Shown piece by piece: positions 31,471-43,214 of a DNA stretch of 64,000 bases (positions within the stretch are counted from its first letter, which is position 1; each line of letters begins with the position of its first letter). Source of the DNA: Myotis daubentonii (Eukaryota > Chordata > Mammalia > Chiroptera > Vespertilionidae). Location of the stretch: the NCBI RefSeq assembly GCF_963259705.1, contig NC_081852.1, positions 59,954,859 to 60,018,858 on the forward strand, read 5' to 3'. A program made the translations under genes and the position numbers. The notes under the pieces are model-generated. The model was not told where the DNA came from. It searched no databases and saw nothing but the letters and a program-made list of their open reading frames with translations.

Positions 31471-33765
31471 ATGTAAAGGCTCTGTGACACAGTGTGGCAG
31501 CTTCACGGAAAACTCCCCTGATCTTTCGTTCACCGTGGACACCCGCCAGCTCCCAGCTCGCTCCCTGAAGGGCGGTCCCACCCTCGCAGTGCCAGGGGCG
31601 GGACCTGCATGACGTGACCTATCAGAGGAGGCGGCTTTGCCCAGGACATCACATGATGAGGATCCGCGGGGCAGAATCGAAATGTCCAAATCGAGTAAGA
31701 TTGGTCCATCCTCGGCCCTTCACCATGATTTTTTTAAATGTTGATGTTAAAGTGTGGAGCATGTTTCTGTGACAAATTAATTTGAAAATTTTCCAATGCC
31801 ATGTTCTTTGGAATACATCTTCCTATTCAATTTCTAGTCTCGCCTTTTGAAATGCTTGTAAGACTGCTTGAGGTTTTATCATCAAACCCATGTTTTATTC
31901 ACAACACGTCTACCGCACTTGCCCTCGTTCAAAATCGTATTTAAATACGGGACTATCATTACCAACTGCCAAAGGACTTCTTGTAAATACAGCTCTTTTA
32001 AATGCCCAAACTCCAGCTGAACTTGGGGTACGTGAAGCAGAGCCGGCGGAAATGGGGGTGTCTGCTTTAGTTGTGGGCGCTCTGTAAAGCCCACTGAGCG
32101 TTTCACTTATAGGAGGACCAGGCAGGTGGGCATTCCAATGCCCCCCCTGCAGGCGGGGAGCAGGCACCCGGGTTCCGTCCGTCCGTCAGTCCGTCCGTGG
32201 CCAGGACGACGCGACCTGGCGGGAGCAGAGCAGCAGGTGGCAGATCAGGGGACAGCGGCTGCACCTCGGGGGACAGGGCATCTTCACGGCTGTCCGGAGA
32301 GGACCTCGCCCTTCTAGAAAGCCGCGGACTGCGCGGGCAAGACCAGACCGCGTGCAGCTACGTGATGACACCTGGTGGGAGCTCCGAGAACCTGCTGGTA
32401 ACTGAGAAGTTGTGGGGAAGCAGCCACGTGGACGAACCCTGAGGTCAGACTGGACCTCACGGGGCTTGGGGGGCGGGCTCTTTGGGACGGGCTTTTCCTG
32501 TCCCGGGGATGGTCCTGCTGCCTTGGACAACAGGTAACGTGCTAGCCTCTGGGCTCCGGACGCCAGCACAGTCCCCGGTCCGGTGACAACCAAACAGCCA
32601 GCACGCCATTGTGAGCCATTTGGGAAGAGCAGTGAGGGGACTGGCCCCTCCACTAGACGCTGACTGGACACCGGTCATTCCAGCGGCTGATCCGACGAGC
32701 TGCTTGCTTGTCTGTCGGGAGAGGAGGCAAGCTTGCCTCCGGACTCGTGCTTCGTCTTCCACGTCTTCCCAGAGGTGCCCGGCGCTACATGGACTGAGAC
32801 TATACCTGGGTCAGCAGTGAGGGTGACCCAGCTGGTCCTTCGCCATGACCCAGAGGCACCCCCCCGCCCCATTCTTAGATCAAAAACAACCAATCCTGTG
32901 ACCTTGGCCCCATCCGGTCTGAGAACCAAGCGTCCCGAATCCCCGAACGGCCACAGGGAATTCGGGCCCAGCAGGCTTCGGGCAGCTGGGTGATGGAGGA
33001 CCCCGGGAGCTGCCTCACATGGACACACGTGGGCCGAGAGGCTCATGAGCCCCTGCCTCCTGCCTCAGGGACGTTTCTGGGAGGCGATGCAGAGTAAAGA
33101 GGCGCTGAGTTCCTCCAAGGAAGACGGGCCATGGGGAGACTCCGGGTCGTGCTGAGGACGGAAGGAACACTCGGACAGGACGGGGTCAGCTCCCCCTCTG
33201 ATCTCAGCCCCGGAGAAGGAGCAGGGAGCTCCATGGAGTAAGAACGTGGCACCCAGGGAGGTGATGGTCAGATGCCACCCTGGCTGTGCCGGGCTGAGCT
33301 CTGAGGCACCTGCAGGTCACGGACGGCCTCCGGGGGAGGCCAGAGCAGCAGCCGACGTGCAGGGATTTCCTGTGGGTGCCCACACGCATCGTCGCTCATG
33401 CCACACACAGACCCACCGCTGTGTCGTTAACCAGCACGACCCGGAACTGGAGACCTTGCCACAGCCAGCAGCAAGGACAGTCCTGCATTAGGAAAAGGAA
33501 GCCTCGGGGACCCCCCGAAAATCAAGTGGGAACTAATGGCCTCCAAAACGTCAGGGCGGATGTCCCATCAGACTCAGCGCGCCGCGGGCGAGAAGCCGGC
33601 GTTCTGAGCAAGGAGCGCAGCGCGTGCACCCCGCAGCTCTCACAAGAATCGGGGCACTCTCCACAGCAGACATCCTGTTAGCCCCGCTGTCGGGGGGTCT
33701 CTCCGTCGGACCACCTGTCCTGAGTCAAAGGTGTGTGTGAGTGTGAGGGGCGGGTCTACACCGCC
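31471..33765. other. Unassigned noncoding DNA
   Basis: No gene or repeat family recognised across 2.3 kb. A short TCCG run (CCGTCCGTCCGTCAGTCCG) lies near 32177-32199. ACACCTGGTGG near 32368 is a one-mismatch CTCF-core-like word. Confidence 0.4.
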
Positions 33766-33810
<45 letters not shown>

Positions 33811-33975
33811 TATCTATCTATTATCTATCTACACACATTTGCAGGTGTATAAATATACTGTATATCTATAAATATGTGTATACATTACATACATATAAGT
33901 TTGAGTGTATATATAATGCACATATATAAATACGCATACAGTATACACCTACATAAATATACATAAGAGTATATG
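33766..33975. repeat. CTAT microsatellite followed by A+T-rich alternating tract
   Basis: A CTAT array runs from 33766 to about 33831 with two TTATC interruptions. It passes into a TATA/CATA-rich alternating purine-pyrimidine tract up to the next SINE. Confidence 0.95.
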
Positions 33976-33979
33976 TATA

Positions 33980-34186
33980 GCCACCTGGCGTGGCTCAGTG
34001 GTTGAACGTCAACCCATGACCCAGGAGGTCACAGTTTGATTCCCGGTCAGGGCACATGCCCAGGTTGTGGGCTTGATCACCAGTGTGGGGCGTGCAGGAG
34101 GCGGCTGATCAGTGATTCTCTCTCATCACTGATGTCTCTCTCCCTCTCCCTTCCTCTCTGAAACCAATTAAAACATATTTTTAAAA
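33980..34186 (+). mobile_element. VES-type SINE (plus)
   Basis: Head GCCACCTGGCGTGGCTCAG, B-box region AGTTTGATTCCCGG, middle GCAGGAGGCGGCTGATC, pyrimidine tract and tail ending in TTTTTAAAAA. No clear target duplication was found, perhaps because of the flanking low-complexity DNA. Confidence 0.9.
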
Positions 34187-34653
34187 AGTGTGTGTGTGCA
34201 GATAGGTGTACATACACATGATGGCCGTATGTACAGGATCAATGAATGGCACTGGCTGTCCTCTCCAAATCCATCATGCTCAGACACACCCCTTTGTCCA
34301 TTCAGAGACCTGCCGGACGACCCTCCAGGCCCGGCCTGTAGGAAGGGGCAGAGGTGGCTCCTAGCAGCAGACCTGTCGTGCATGGTTGACGGCTTTCTTC
34401 TCGGTCAGAGTCAAGGTGCTTTCATGAGTGAACCAGCAGCAGAGAACCTCACTTCCGTCTCCTCTCACAGCCAGGGCCGGGCAGCCACAGCATCAGTTCA
34501 CACAAACAGACGGAAGCAAGCGGCACTGTTGGTCGAAGCGTGGCTCTTCCATTCTTCCGCTGCAGCCTCAGCTGACTCAGGAGAAAGCCACATTTGGGCT
34601 TGTTTTTCCATCAATAATAAATGAATGTGTCCTGTCCTGACCCCGCCAACAGT
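34187..34653. other. Unassigned noncoding DNA
   Basis: Nothing recognised apart from a short GTGTGTGTG at the left. Confidence 0.4.
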
Positions 34654-34668
34654 GAGAGAGACAAAGAC

Positions 34669-34708
<40 letters not shown>

Positions 34709-34722
34709 AGAGAGAGAGAGAT
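34654..34722. repeat. GA dinucleotide repeat
   Basis: GAGA array with CAAAG and GGGAGG interruptions. It is not obviously part of a SINE, because no tRNA-like head adjoins it. Confidence 0.95.
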
Positions 34723-35639
34723 TTGCAGAATGTGATACAGCGTCAACCCGTGGTGTGGACCTTGGCTCCTGCCACTGTAACTCAGGCTCATACATATTTA
34801 ATACTTTAGCGGTGTTTTCTTAAACCAAAAGTTGACCCTTATTCAAAGTAATCATTTAAGTGATCAGCATTTGCACTGCCTGAGGAAATAAGAAATTTGC
34901 AAATGGCTTCTCTGAGCCCAAATTAAACATTTAAACATTGCGTTCGCATGGCTGTCATTAGGCCCACTCCCCGCTACAAAACGTTTCCTCCTTGAAACAA
35001 GATCACCCACGAAAATCACCCTGCTTCTAGGAATGGTCACGTGCCCCTCCCAGGTCTTCTACAGTGTCATCTGGAGGAGGAAGATGTAGGGCAGATGCAC
35101 TTGACCTCACGCAGAGAACTCCGCATCCCGGAGGGTGGCAGCCCCCTTGTCACACTCAGCGTCCGCGAGCTTGCTCTCCGAGGCATAATTCATCCTTAAA
35201 TAACAACCTTGTGTCCAGACCACTATTTCCCCTTTCTCACCTACAACCAGGGAGGAGGGGGCGCTAGACAGGAAGGGATGGTAGGCAACAGAGAGGCTGG
35301 AAGACAGAAACGAGGAGGAGGGAAGCTGCAGGGTTTCCACGGCCATGGAGTTGGACGTGAGTGGTCTTTCACAAGCTGGAGGGGGGACTACGTCGGTCTT
35401 GTTCAGCGCAGGACTTACGTAAACTCTAACACGGGGATGTGACAGGTGGGTCTGCGAAATGGTGGGTCTGCTCTTTAGAATTTCCATTGCGCACTCCACG
35501 TTTCAAGGCCACGGGTGTGATCGGGTCCATCCCCTGAGGCCCCAGCCTCCTCTCAGTAGCTCTTGTGGGTCCTGAATGGCGAGTCTGCAGGAAGTAAGGG
35601 TGCCATTGTCTGATTGGCCATTCACTCTATGTTTTATTT
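34723..35639. other. Unassigned noncoding DNA
   Basis: No gene or repeat recognised. The A+T-richer part is at 34800-34960. Confidence 0.4.
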
Positions 35640-36400
35640 GTAACCATTTTATTGCTTTAAAAAAATGACTTCAATGTGCAACCAATATCACTGCCTACTT
35701 AGCGAATTATTATAGCGTGAACCATGTGCAAGCACCCCCAGGGCCATTGTCAGGACCCCAGGAACTGCCCGAGTCCCCTGTCTCACTTCAACAGGAATCG
35801 CAATCTTCTTTTCCTGGGAATCACTCCGTGCCTTTTCTGTGCTAGCACCACGCAGCGATTATCACTAATCGCCACAGAATACTTTGGCTTTGTTTTTGTT
35901 TTTGTTTTTTTGTGAGGGTTTTTTCAGTTCATGTAAATAGAGCCGTCCACAATGCAATCGTCAGCGTCCGGCTTCTCTCACACGACACGTTACATTTCTG
36001 AGAGTTGTCTGTGTTGATGTGTAGAGTGTAGTTTCTTAGTTTAATTATCAAGCCTGCGTTTGAGCTGTTTGGAGTCTTAGCTATTGCGAATGAGTGAAGC
36101 ACGGGCATTCTGAAATGCATTTTCAAGTGCACGTGGGCACGAATCACATGGGGCATTGAGCTGGGCCTTGGGGCAGAGATATGCTGAACAGATTTCCAAA
36201 GTGTTGTTCCAGCATGAAGCCGTATCCAGGAGTGTGTCCGGTTCCCACTGCTTCACACCCTTGCCAACACTGGTGATTTTAAGATCTAGCCACTGGGCAC
36301 TGATACCCATTGTGGCTTTAAGTAGTATGGGCACAATAGCAGCATTTTTTGGCAACACCGTTCCTGCCTCATTTTGTAGCGAGTGCCCACTGCACAGCTG
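35640..36400 (-). mobile_element. Antisense L1 3'-region relic
   Basis: Antisense L1 3' features: CATGTAAATAGAGCCGTCCACAATG, TCTTAGCTATTGCGAATGAG, ATTTCCAAAGTGTTGTTCCAGC, CCCTTGCCAACACTGG and ACCCATTGTGGCTTTAAG. These are diverged versions of the standard L1 3' order read in reverse. Left boundary uncertain. Confidence 0.7.
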
Positions 36401-36899
36401 ACTTTACTGTAAGTCGTGTGATGACCCGCAAATCTCTCCCTCTGGACTCTCCATTCTGCAACATGTGTGTCAAGTCCACCCTTGTGCCAGTACAACCTCG
36501 ACTCAATGCTGCAGCCTTGATCTCTGGAAAAGCAAGGGTTCTCGTTGTTGTTTTGTCTCCAGGAATGCGTGGCTCCCTTGAGGTAGAGACGGAGCAGAGG
36601 AGGCGGCAGGGGACGATCTGAGAGCAGACAGTTCCAGATGAGCCCACTCTCCCCCATCCCCCTGCCCCGAGTCTGACCCGTAAGCTATTCTCCTGGGCTA
36701 ACCAGCTGGTAGGACGGCCCACATACATCACAGGTTCCTCTGCAGACAGCATTCACTCCGTTCTCCCACATCCCTACCACTTCCTGTCCTTCGATCTTTC
36801 CTGAGTATCTTACTGGGGCCCGCTTTCTCCTTCTGCCTGGAAAACACCGTCAGTACTTCTTCCCGCGTGCATGCCTGGGACATGCTGTCTGTTCGTGTT
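36401..36899. other. Unassigned noncoding DNA
   Basis: Nothing recognised; the right part (36840 on) may already be eroded L1. Confidence 0.4.
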
Positions 36900-37463
36900 T
36901 GCCTGGATCCATTTAATCTTCCTCCCTGAAGGACGGTTTTGCTAGGTTAGCAATTGTTTTCACTCTATTGCCTCCCACTCTTCTCTGTTGGTTTGTCAGC
37001 TGGCGGAGAAGCCGGCTGTCACTCATGGGCGCTTCCTCCTGCTGCTTCGAGGATTCTCTTTGTCTCTAGCTCCCAGTTCCGTGGTGCGTCCCTGTCACCT
37101 GGCTGTCTGAGGTGTGTAGACGGAGGTCTTTCATCGGTTTTCTCAGCCACCGTCTTTTTCAAATTCTTCGGCCTCGTGGTGACGCCCCTCTCCTTCCGGT
37201 CTGTAACATACATTATTCAATCAACTCGCTACATCCTCAATTCTCTCACCTTCCCTCCTGTGTGTTGGATTCCTGGGGCTCGCCGTGACTCACCATTGAG
37301 GTTACAAATCCTGTCCTTAGTCCGTTGCCAAGCGAGGCCATTGCATTTTTAAGTTGAGTTGTTAAAATTTTTTTCATTTCTAGAATTTCTCATCATTTCT
37401 TTTTCAAATTGACTTATTATTTGTATTGATTTCAGAGAGGAAGGGAGAAGGAGTGATCAGCTG

Positions 37464-37512
<49 letters not shown>

Positions 37513-37780
37513 GCTCCCCACTGGGGATCAAGCCCCAAACCCAGTCATGTGCTCTTGATCAGAATCTAACCCGGGACCCTTTAGTCCATCGGCCGATGCT
37601 CTATCCTCTGAGCCAAACCAGCGAGGGCAAATAGACTTACTTTTTATCATTTCCAGCTCTCTGCTACATTTTTTGCCTTTTGTCTCCCTGAACAAACAAA
37701 CATAGTAATTTTGAACTTTGCGTCTGATAATCCTAGTTAATTGTGAAGATGCCTTAGGATTTCCTGTGTAAACAATCATG
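36900..37780 (-). mobile_element. Antisense L1/HAL1-like ORF1-region relic, split by a SINE
   Basis: CTCCCTGAAGGACGGTTTTGC, GCCGGCTGTCACTCATGGG, TTCTCTTTGTCTCTAGC and GGAGGTCTTTCATCGG correspond to antisense L1 ORF1 in order. The relic continues past the SINE into CATTTCCAGCTCTCTGC. It is a second copy of the region seen at 28880-29960. Confidence 0.6.
37417..37639 (-). mobile_element. VES-type SINE (minus) containing a CA repeat
   Basis: Antisense VES body at 37417-37628 with head complement GAGCCAAACCAGCGAGGGC. A CGCG/CA repeat at about 37465-37511 replaces the usual middle. A partial duplication (AAATTGACTTA before, AAATAGACTTA after) supports retroposition. Confidence 0.88.
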
Positions 37781-38589
37781 TCTCCTGCAGAGAAAGTGAG
37801 TTCACCTTCGCCTCTATAACCTATTCCTTTTTACCCACTTTTCCTGCTGCCGTGGCCTGGGCAGGCCTGGCAGGCCGGACACAGCCGCCTGCCCTGCTCC
37901 CTGACCTCGGGGGAGGGGGGGGGGGCGCTAAGTTATCCGTCGTCAGTTACGTGTGCTGCTGGCTGCAGTGGCTTGTGTAGATGCCTGCATCGGCCGAGGA
38001 CGCTTCTTCCTACCCTGAGTGTGCTGGGAACTTGGACCATAAACAAGTGTTGAGTTTTGTCAAATGCCTCGTCTGAGCTTCCTGGATGGGAGGACAGAGG
38101 GACTTTCTGCTCACCACGCTCACCGAGCAAGCGAACAAATGACAGAAGCCAAAGCTACGATAAAGGAACCAAGTTAACTCAGCAAGGCTCTCATCTAAGA
38201 ATTTGGGGAAAGAACAGTAACACTAAGTTAAAGAGAAAGCGAAATCCATACGGTTAAAAGGGAGAAAGGAAGAAATAAATCCCTTTAAAGCAGAACTGAC
38301 ATTTTCTGTGAGGGTTTTTCATTTTGGCAAAAAGTGGGAATAAAAATAAATGAATGAATTAGAAAAACACACGCGTTCTAATCAAGCAGGGAAAAGGGAA
38401 ATAAAAATACAACAGAGATAATCACAGATAGGGAGTACATTTCACAAAGGTAGGTCATCATAAGAAAATACCCTATAAAATGCAGACGAATTCTCTTAAT
38501 GCTAAAATTTTAGTAAAGCCAAGCCTCTGACTTTAAAATATATTGTGATGTTAGCAGATGGAGGACAGGGATTTTGGTCTATGTTTTTT
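37781..38589. other. Unassigned DNA, changing from G+C-rich to A+T-rich
   Basis: A G-rich run (GGGGGAGGGGGGGGGGG) sits near 37911-37925. From about 38200 the sequence becomes A+T-rich. No gene recognised. Confidence 0.4.
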
Positions 38590-38690
38590 GAGATGCATGT
38601 TAAGTTCTAGATAACAGTGCCTGGTATGCAGCGAGTGTTCAAAAAATACTTGTTGAATGAATGAATGAGTTGAGTGAATGGAGAAAAGAA
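38590..38690 (+). repeat. L2-type (or MIR) 3' tail relic
   Basis: ACAGTGCCTGGTATGCAGCG AGTGTTC followed by ACTTGTTGAATGAATGAATGA is the characteristic tail shared by L2 and MIR elements. Only the tail is recognisable. Confidence 0.65.
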
Positions 38691-39499
38691 GGAACAAAAT
38701 CTAGATGAAATTAAAGATATTTTAGGAATACAAATGTTTCCCAAGTTGTTTAAGGAAATACTACAAAATATAAACAAACCGATAACCATAAAAGAAATAA
38801 TACCAATGGCTAATTAAAGCTAATTAATAGAGTTACTTCCATCATATAACACCTTATTCAACAGTAAAATATAGAGTTAAGATAGAGCCACATATATTTG
38901 CATGGTAAGATTTCTAAGATTTATTATTAAAAGAAAAAGGTGAGCTTCACATTGTGTTTGAATATGCATTCAGATTTCTTGAATTTCTGCAAAAACCAAG
39001 CAGAGAGGAAAACTGTATATTTCTATACGTACTTATCAGTCTTTGAGATACAGAGAAGAAAATCTGGAAGAGTCTGTACCCAGACAATGTGCTTGCTTCT
39101 GCTGAGGGAATGGGAGAGAGAGCATGGAGACTGGCAAGCGAGACTTTTGCCTATCTGCTTTTTTATATTATCTACATTTACATAGCACAAGTTTATTCAT
39201 ATTTGGCTCATAGTTAAAAATTAATTTAAAAAATTGAAATGTTTAAAGTTGCCCAAGAAATAACCTCATAAAATATGCCAGGTCCAAGCATTTTTATGAG
39301 CAAGTTATTTCAAAACTCAAAAAGAGATCATTTCTTATGCTATTTAAATTATTTCAGCACAGAGAACTTTGGAAAACTTCCCAGTTCGTTGTATATAACC
39401 CTGACATTAAAATAATTTTTGAAGTATAAAAATAAAACTATACAATAATCTTAGTTATGAATAAATACTTGAAAATTCCAAATGAGTGTTAGCAAATAT
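38691..39499. other. Unassigned A+T-rich DNA
   Basis: A+T-rich, no gene. Probably eroded L1, but no diagnostic words were found. Confidence 0.4.
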
Positions 39500-40380
39500 G
39501 ATCTATCAATATATCTAACATGATAAAAAAATGTTTAATTCTAGAAAAAAAACAGTAATTTATTAACATAATTTACCATAGTAGTTCTAAGTTTTTTAAA
39601 AAAACCCCTATATGGTACTTTTTATAAATGTCAAAAAGCATTTGGCCAAATTCAACATTCATTCCTGATTTTTATAAATGATTTGTAAAATAAGCATAGA
39701 AAAATATTACTCAGAATATGTTTAAATGATACTTAAAAAAAGATTTATGTCAAACTATTAGCCCTTCCTATTAAAGCAAAAATCCTCATTAGTACTACTA
39801 TTTCTGAAGTCAATGCAAATTTTAAAAACATGATAGAGCATAATGTAAGGAAATTATAATGTAAAGAAATCAATTTTTATTGATATGACTTTTTATCTAG
39901 GAGAATCAAATTGAAATGTATTGGAACAAATGGTTTCAATGTTCATAACTTTAGTAGTAACTGTCTTGTAGCCAATACCGACCAGGTGTAATGTAACGAT
40001 ATGCAGGTCCCATTGGCAACGGCCTGAGCCAACGAGTCTGGCCCCTGTTGGCAGAGCAGACATTTCAATCCTTGAAGGATGTCATGTTTCCCAGTTCACT
40101 CTACAGGTTTAATGCAATTTTAATGAAATCACAGCTATAAATGGAATTTCCAAGAATGGTGGAAAGATGACTTATTCAATAAATGATGTTAAGACCATGG
40201 GAAACCAGATGGAAATAAAAATCAATGCTTATACTGCATTTGATACCAGTAGACCCGTTGCTGACTTACAAAAAGAAAACCTTTTGCAAAGTAGACTCAG
40301 ATACTTCTACCGCAGGGTGGAACCATAACGTGATGAAAGACTAGAAAAATTCTAGAAAAATAAGAACCTCCAGCACATCA
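39500..40380 (+). mobile_element. L1 ORF2-region relic (plus)
   Basis: AAAGCATTTGGCCAAATTCA followed by ACATTCATTCCTGATTTTTA matches L1 reverse-transcriptase-region DNA. Further on, TTATTCAATAAATGATGTTA and CCATGGGAAACCAGATGG match the later ORF2 region. Stops and indels are abundant, so it is noncoding. Boundaries approximate. Confidence 0.7.
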
Positions 40381-40566
40381 CTCCCGCCACAATCACTCAC
40401 AGTCTGACAGTAGTGTGGCCAACGTGCTCACTCTTGGGGCGCAGGGGGCGTACATTCATTTTAAAGGGAGGTGCTCTGAAGTCAGAGAGGGAGGCAAGTA
40501 TCACAGCAAATTGCAGTGCAAACTCTCCCACGGAAGAAATGATAAAGCCTAGGCAAAATATTAAAA

Positions 40567-40794
40567 ACAGCTCCTTAGAGCCTGGCTGGCGTGGCTCAGT
40601 GATTGAGCGTTGACCCATGAACCAGGAGGTTACAGTCCCGTTCCCAGTCAGGGCACATGCCCCACAGTAGGGGGCATGCAGGGGGCAACTGATCAATGAT
40701 TCTCATCGTTGATGTTTCTATCTCTCTCTCCCTCTCCCTTCCTCTTTCTGAAATCAATAAAAAAATAAAATAAAAACAAAAACAGCTACATAGA
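40567..40794 (+). mobile_element. VES-type SINE (plus), with TSDs
   Basis: Body 40580-40781: head GCCTGGCTGGCGTGGCTCAG, B-box region CAGTCCCGTTCCC, and a pyrimidine tract with an A-rich tail. The 13-bp duplication has two mismatches: ACAGCTCCTTAGA at 40567-40579 and ACAGCTACATAGA at 40782-40794. Confidence 0.92.
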
Positions 40795-41829
40795 GACACT
40801 TAGAAAACAGGAAACAATGAACAAAAGCCAGAGGAAGTGTTCATGTTTTTTAGAAACAAAAAACTGAGAGCTCAGAGTAAGAATCTGAATGTGTGGCATT
40901 TGGGGCCCGAGGGAGCGTCCCTCCAGCCCAGCGATGGCAGCAGCCTGGCCACCTCCAGGTGCAGGGGTTGCCGGGCAGGACTGGCATAGAAGCTGGAAAT
41001 GAAATGTCCAGGGGGCCTGGGAGCAAGAGTGCTGCAAGAGTGAGATTTTTAAGAATTAAACCTAAACCCACCCAGATCACTGGCCGACGGCAAACCGTGC
41101 GCAGGTGGCGGCACCAGAGTAGACTAATGATAAAGCCACAGAGCCCGGGGTTGGGGGGACACTTCCTGAAACGAGGGCTCCATAGGGAGACCTGTCCCTT
41201 TGCTGCTTTGCTCACTGAGCACGGTCCCCAAACACGAGGCTCAGGAGGCAGAAAGCGAACACCCCCGGGCTTGGCATTTTGGGGGACAGAGCCGCGGACT
41301 AGCAGAGCTGCTGGAAGCTGGTGGGGCTGGAGGCGGGGGGCTCTCAGAACAAGGATGCCACAGGGCGGCTGGGCCCCCACACGTAAGATGATCCGCCGAA
41401 ATCTCTGATGGGCTGCCAAATGGTGCGTGCGCGGGTTAATTGTCCAAATGCATAGGGAGCTGTGAAAATTGATTTTAAAAGATTACAAGGAAAGACAATT
41501 TACCAAAGCAGGCTGCCTAGTAGCAGCTGGAAAACACAGATACAGAGTAGAGATTTCTGCAGCTGCAGAAAACAAAACAAAACAAGCAGTTTTGCAATTT
41601 GAAGCCTGGCCAGGTAACTGTGGTTTGAACAGAAAAAATACTCAGAACACCACGGACTCCGGATCCACACACCACACCAGCTTCTAGACGTAAACGCAAG
41701 TGACTGGACGCGCAGGGAAACCGGAAAGTGTGACCTGTCCCCAGGGAGGAAGTGCTGACCCAGATGCGGGGCTCAGCAAGCAGCGCTTTCCAAGCAGCTC
41801 TTACAAATGGAATTCAAAGATAAAAGGAA
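40795..41829. other. Unassigned DNA, possibly L1 5' UTR
   Basis: G+C-rich in the middle and A-rich near 41560-41600. It lies directly upstream of a sense L1 relic, so part may be that element's 5' region. No gene recognised. Confidence 0.35.
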
Positions 41830-42505
41830 AGATGGTCTTAATAACCAAGAGATAGGAAATCTCCACTGAGAAATGGAAGCTATAAAAATGGAAATTCCAT
41901 AGCTGAAAAGTACAGTAACCGAGATGTTTTTAAATTCACTGTAAGGGCAGACAGGTCCAACGACACAGAAAAAAGCAAAAAAAAACCCAGTTAAGTTGTA
42001 TATAGATAAATAGAAATGAACAAGTCTAAAGAATAGCGAGAGCAAATATTGAGGGCCTGGAGACAATCTCAAGCCATCCTCAATACACTATCAGAGTCCC
42101 ACGTGGTAAAGAGAGAGAAAACGGGGCAGGAAAAAAACATCTCTTGAGGAAATTCACAAAAACTTTCCAAAGGTGGTGGAGCACATGAACTTGCAGGCCC
42201 AAGAATGGCCACGAACTCAGCAAGCTGAACACGACAAGGACGTGAATGCCAAACCCACAGCTGACGTCGCACTTGGGAGGCCGAATGCCCTGAAGTAAGG
42301 CAAGAAGGCAGCTCTCACCCCTTCTCCTCGACTTGACTGACAGTCATAGCTGATGCAATGAGTCCAGGAAGCAAAGTAAAAAGCGTACAGATGGGAAACG
42401 AAGAATAAAAGCTGTACTGGTTTGCAGATGTGTGGCTATCCAAGTGGAAAATACTAAGGACTGTCCTTAAAAGCTACTGGAACTAATAAGTGAATTAAGC
42501 AATGT

Positions 42506-42756
42506 CCCTAAAACAGTGATGGCGAACCTATGACACGCGTGTCAGAGGTGACACACGAACTCATTTTTGGGGTTGATTTTTCTTTGTTAAATGGCATTGA
42601 AATATCTAAAATAAATATCAAAAATATAAATCTTTGTGTTACTATGGTCGCAAATATCAAAAAATTTCTATATGTGACACGGAACCAGAGTTAAGTTAGG
42701 GTTTTTCAAAATGCTGGCACGCCGAGCTCAAAAGGTTCGCCATCACTGCCCTAAAA
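42506..42756 (+). mobile_element. hAT-type nonautonomous element, copy 3 (with TSDs)
   Basis: Element 42514-42748 (235 bp, the same length as copy 1) between perfect 8-bp duplications CCCTAAAA (42506-42513 and 42749-42756). It is inserted in the L1 ORF2 relic, so it is younger than the L1. 16-bp terminal inverted repeats are intact. Confidence 0.94.
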
Positions 42757-42919
42757 GAAAGGTCAATATAGAAAAGCAATTGCATTTCTACACACTGGCA
42801 ACAATTAGAAATGAAGTAAAAAAATTTATAATAGCATGCACAATTATAAAATACTTAGGGATGAATTTAAAAACATATATATACAAGGCCTACACACTGA
42901 AAACTATGAAACATCACAT

Positions 42920-43214
42920 AAAGAAATGAAGACCGCCCTAGCTGGTTTGGCTCAGTGGATAGAGCGTTGGCCTGCGGACTGAAGGGTCTCAGGTTTGATT
43001 CCCGTCAAGGACATGTACCTCGGTTGTGGGCCCGATCCCCAGTAGGGGGTGTGCAGGAGGCAGCCAATCAATGATTCTCTCTCATCATTGATGTTTCTAT
43101 CACTCTCTCTCCCTCTCCTTTCCTCCAGAAAAGAAAAGAAAAGAAAAGAAAAGAAAAGAAAAGAAAAGAAAAGAAAAGAAAAGAAAAGAAAAGAAAAGAA
43201 AAGAAACGAAGACC
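42920..43214 (+). mobile_element. VES-type SINE (plus) with AAAAG tail expansion, with TSDs
   Basis: Body 42935-43199: head GCCCTAGCTGGTTTGGCTCA, then GTGGATAGAGCG, B-box region CAGGTTTGATTCCC, and a tail expanded into AAAAG units from 43128. The 15-bp duplication has one mismatch: AAAGAAATGAAGACC at 42920-42934 and AAAGAAACGAAGACC at 43200-43214. Inserted in L1. Confidence 0.94.
43128..43206. repeat. AAAAG pentanucleotide repeat (SINE tail)
   Basis: About 15 near-perfect AAAAG units. It grew from the SINE poly(A) tail and merges with the A-rich target duplication. Confidence 0.97.

Noticed and set aside
31741..32100. Additional L1 relic
   Set aside because: A+T-rich, but no ordered L1 words could be found.
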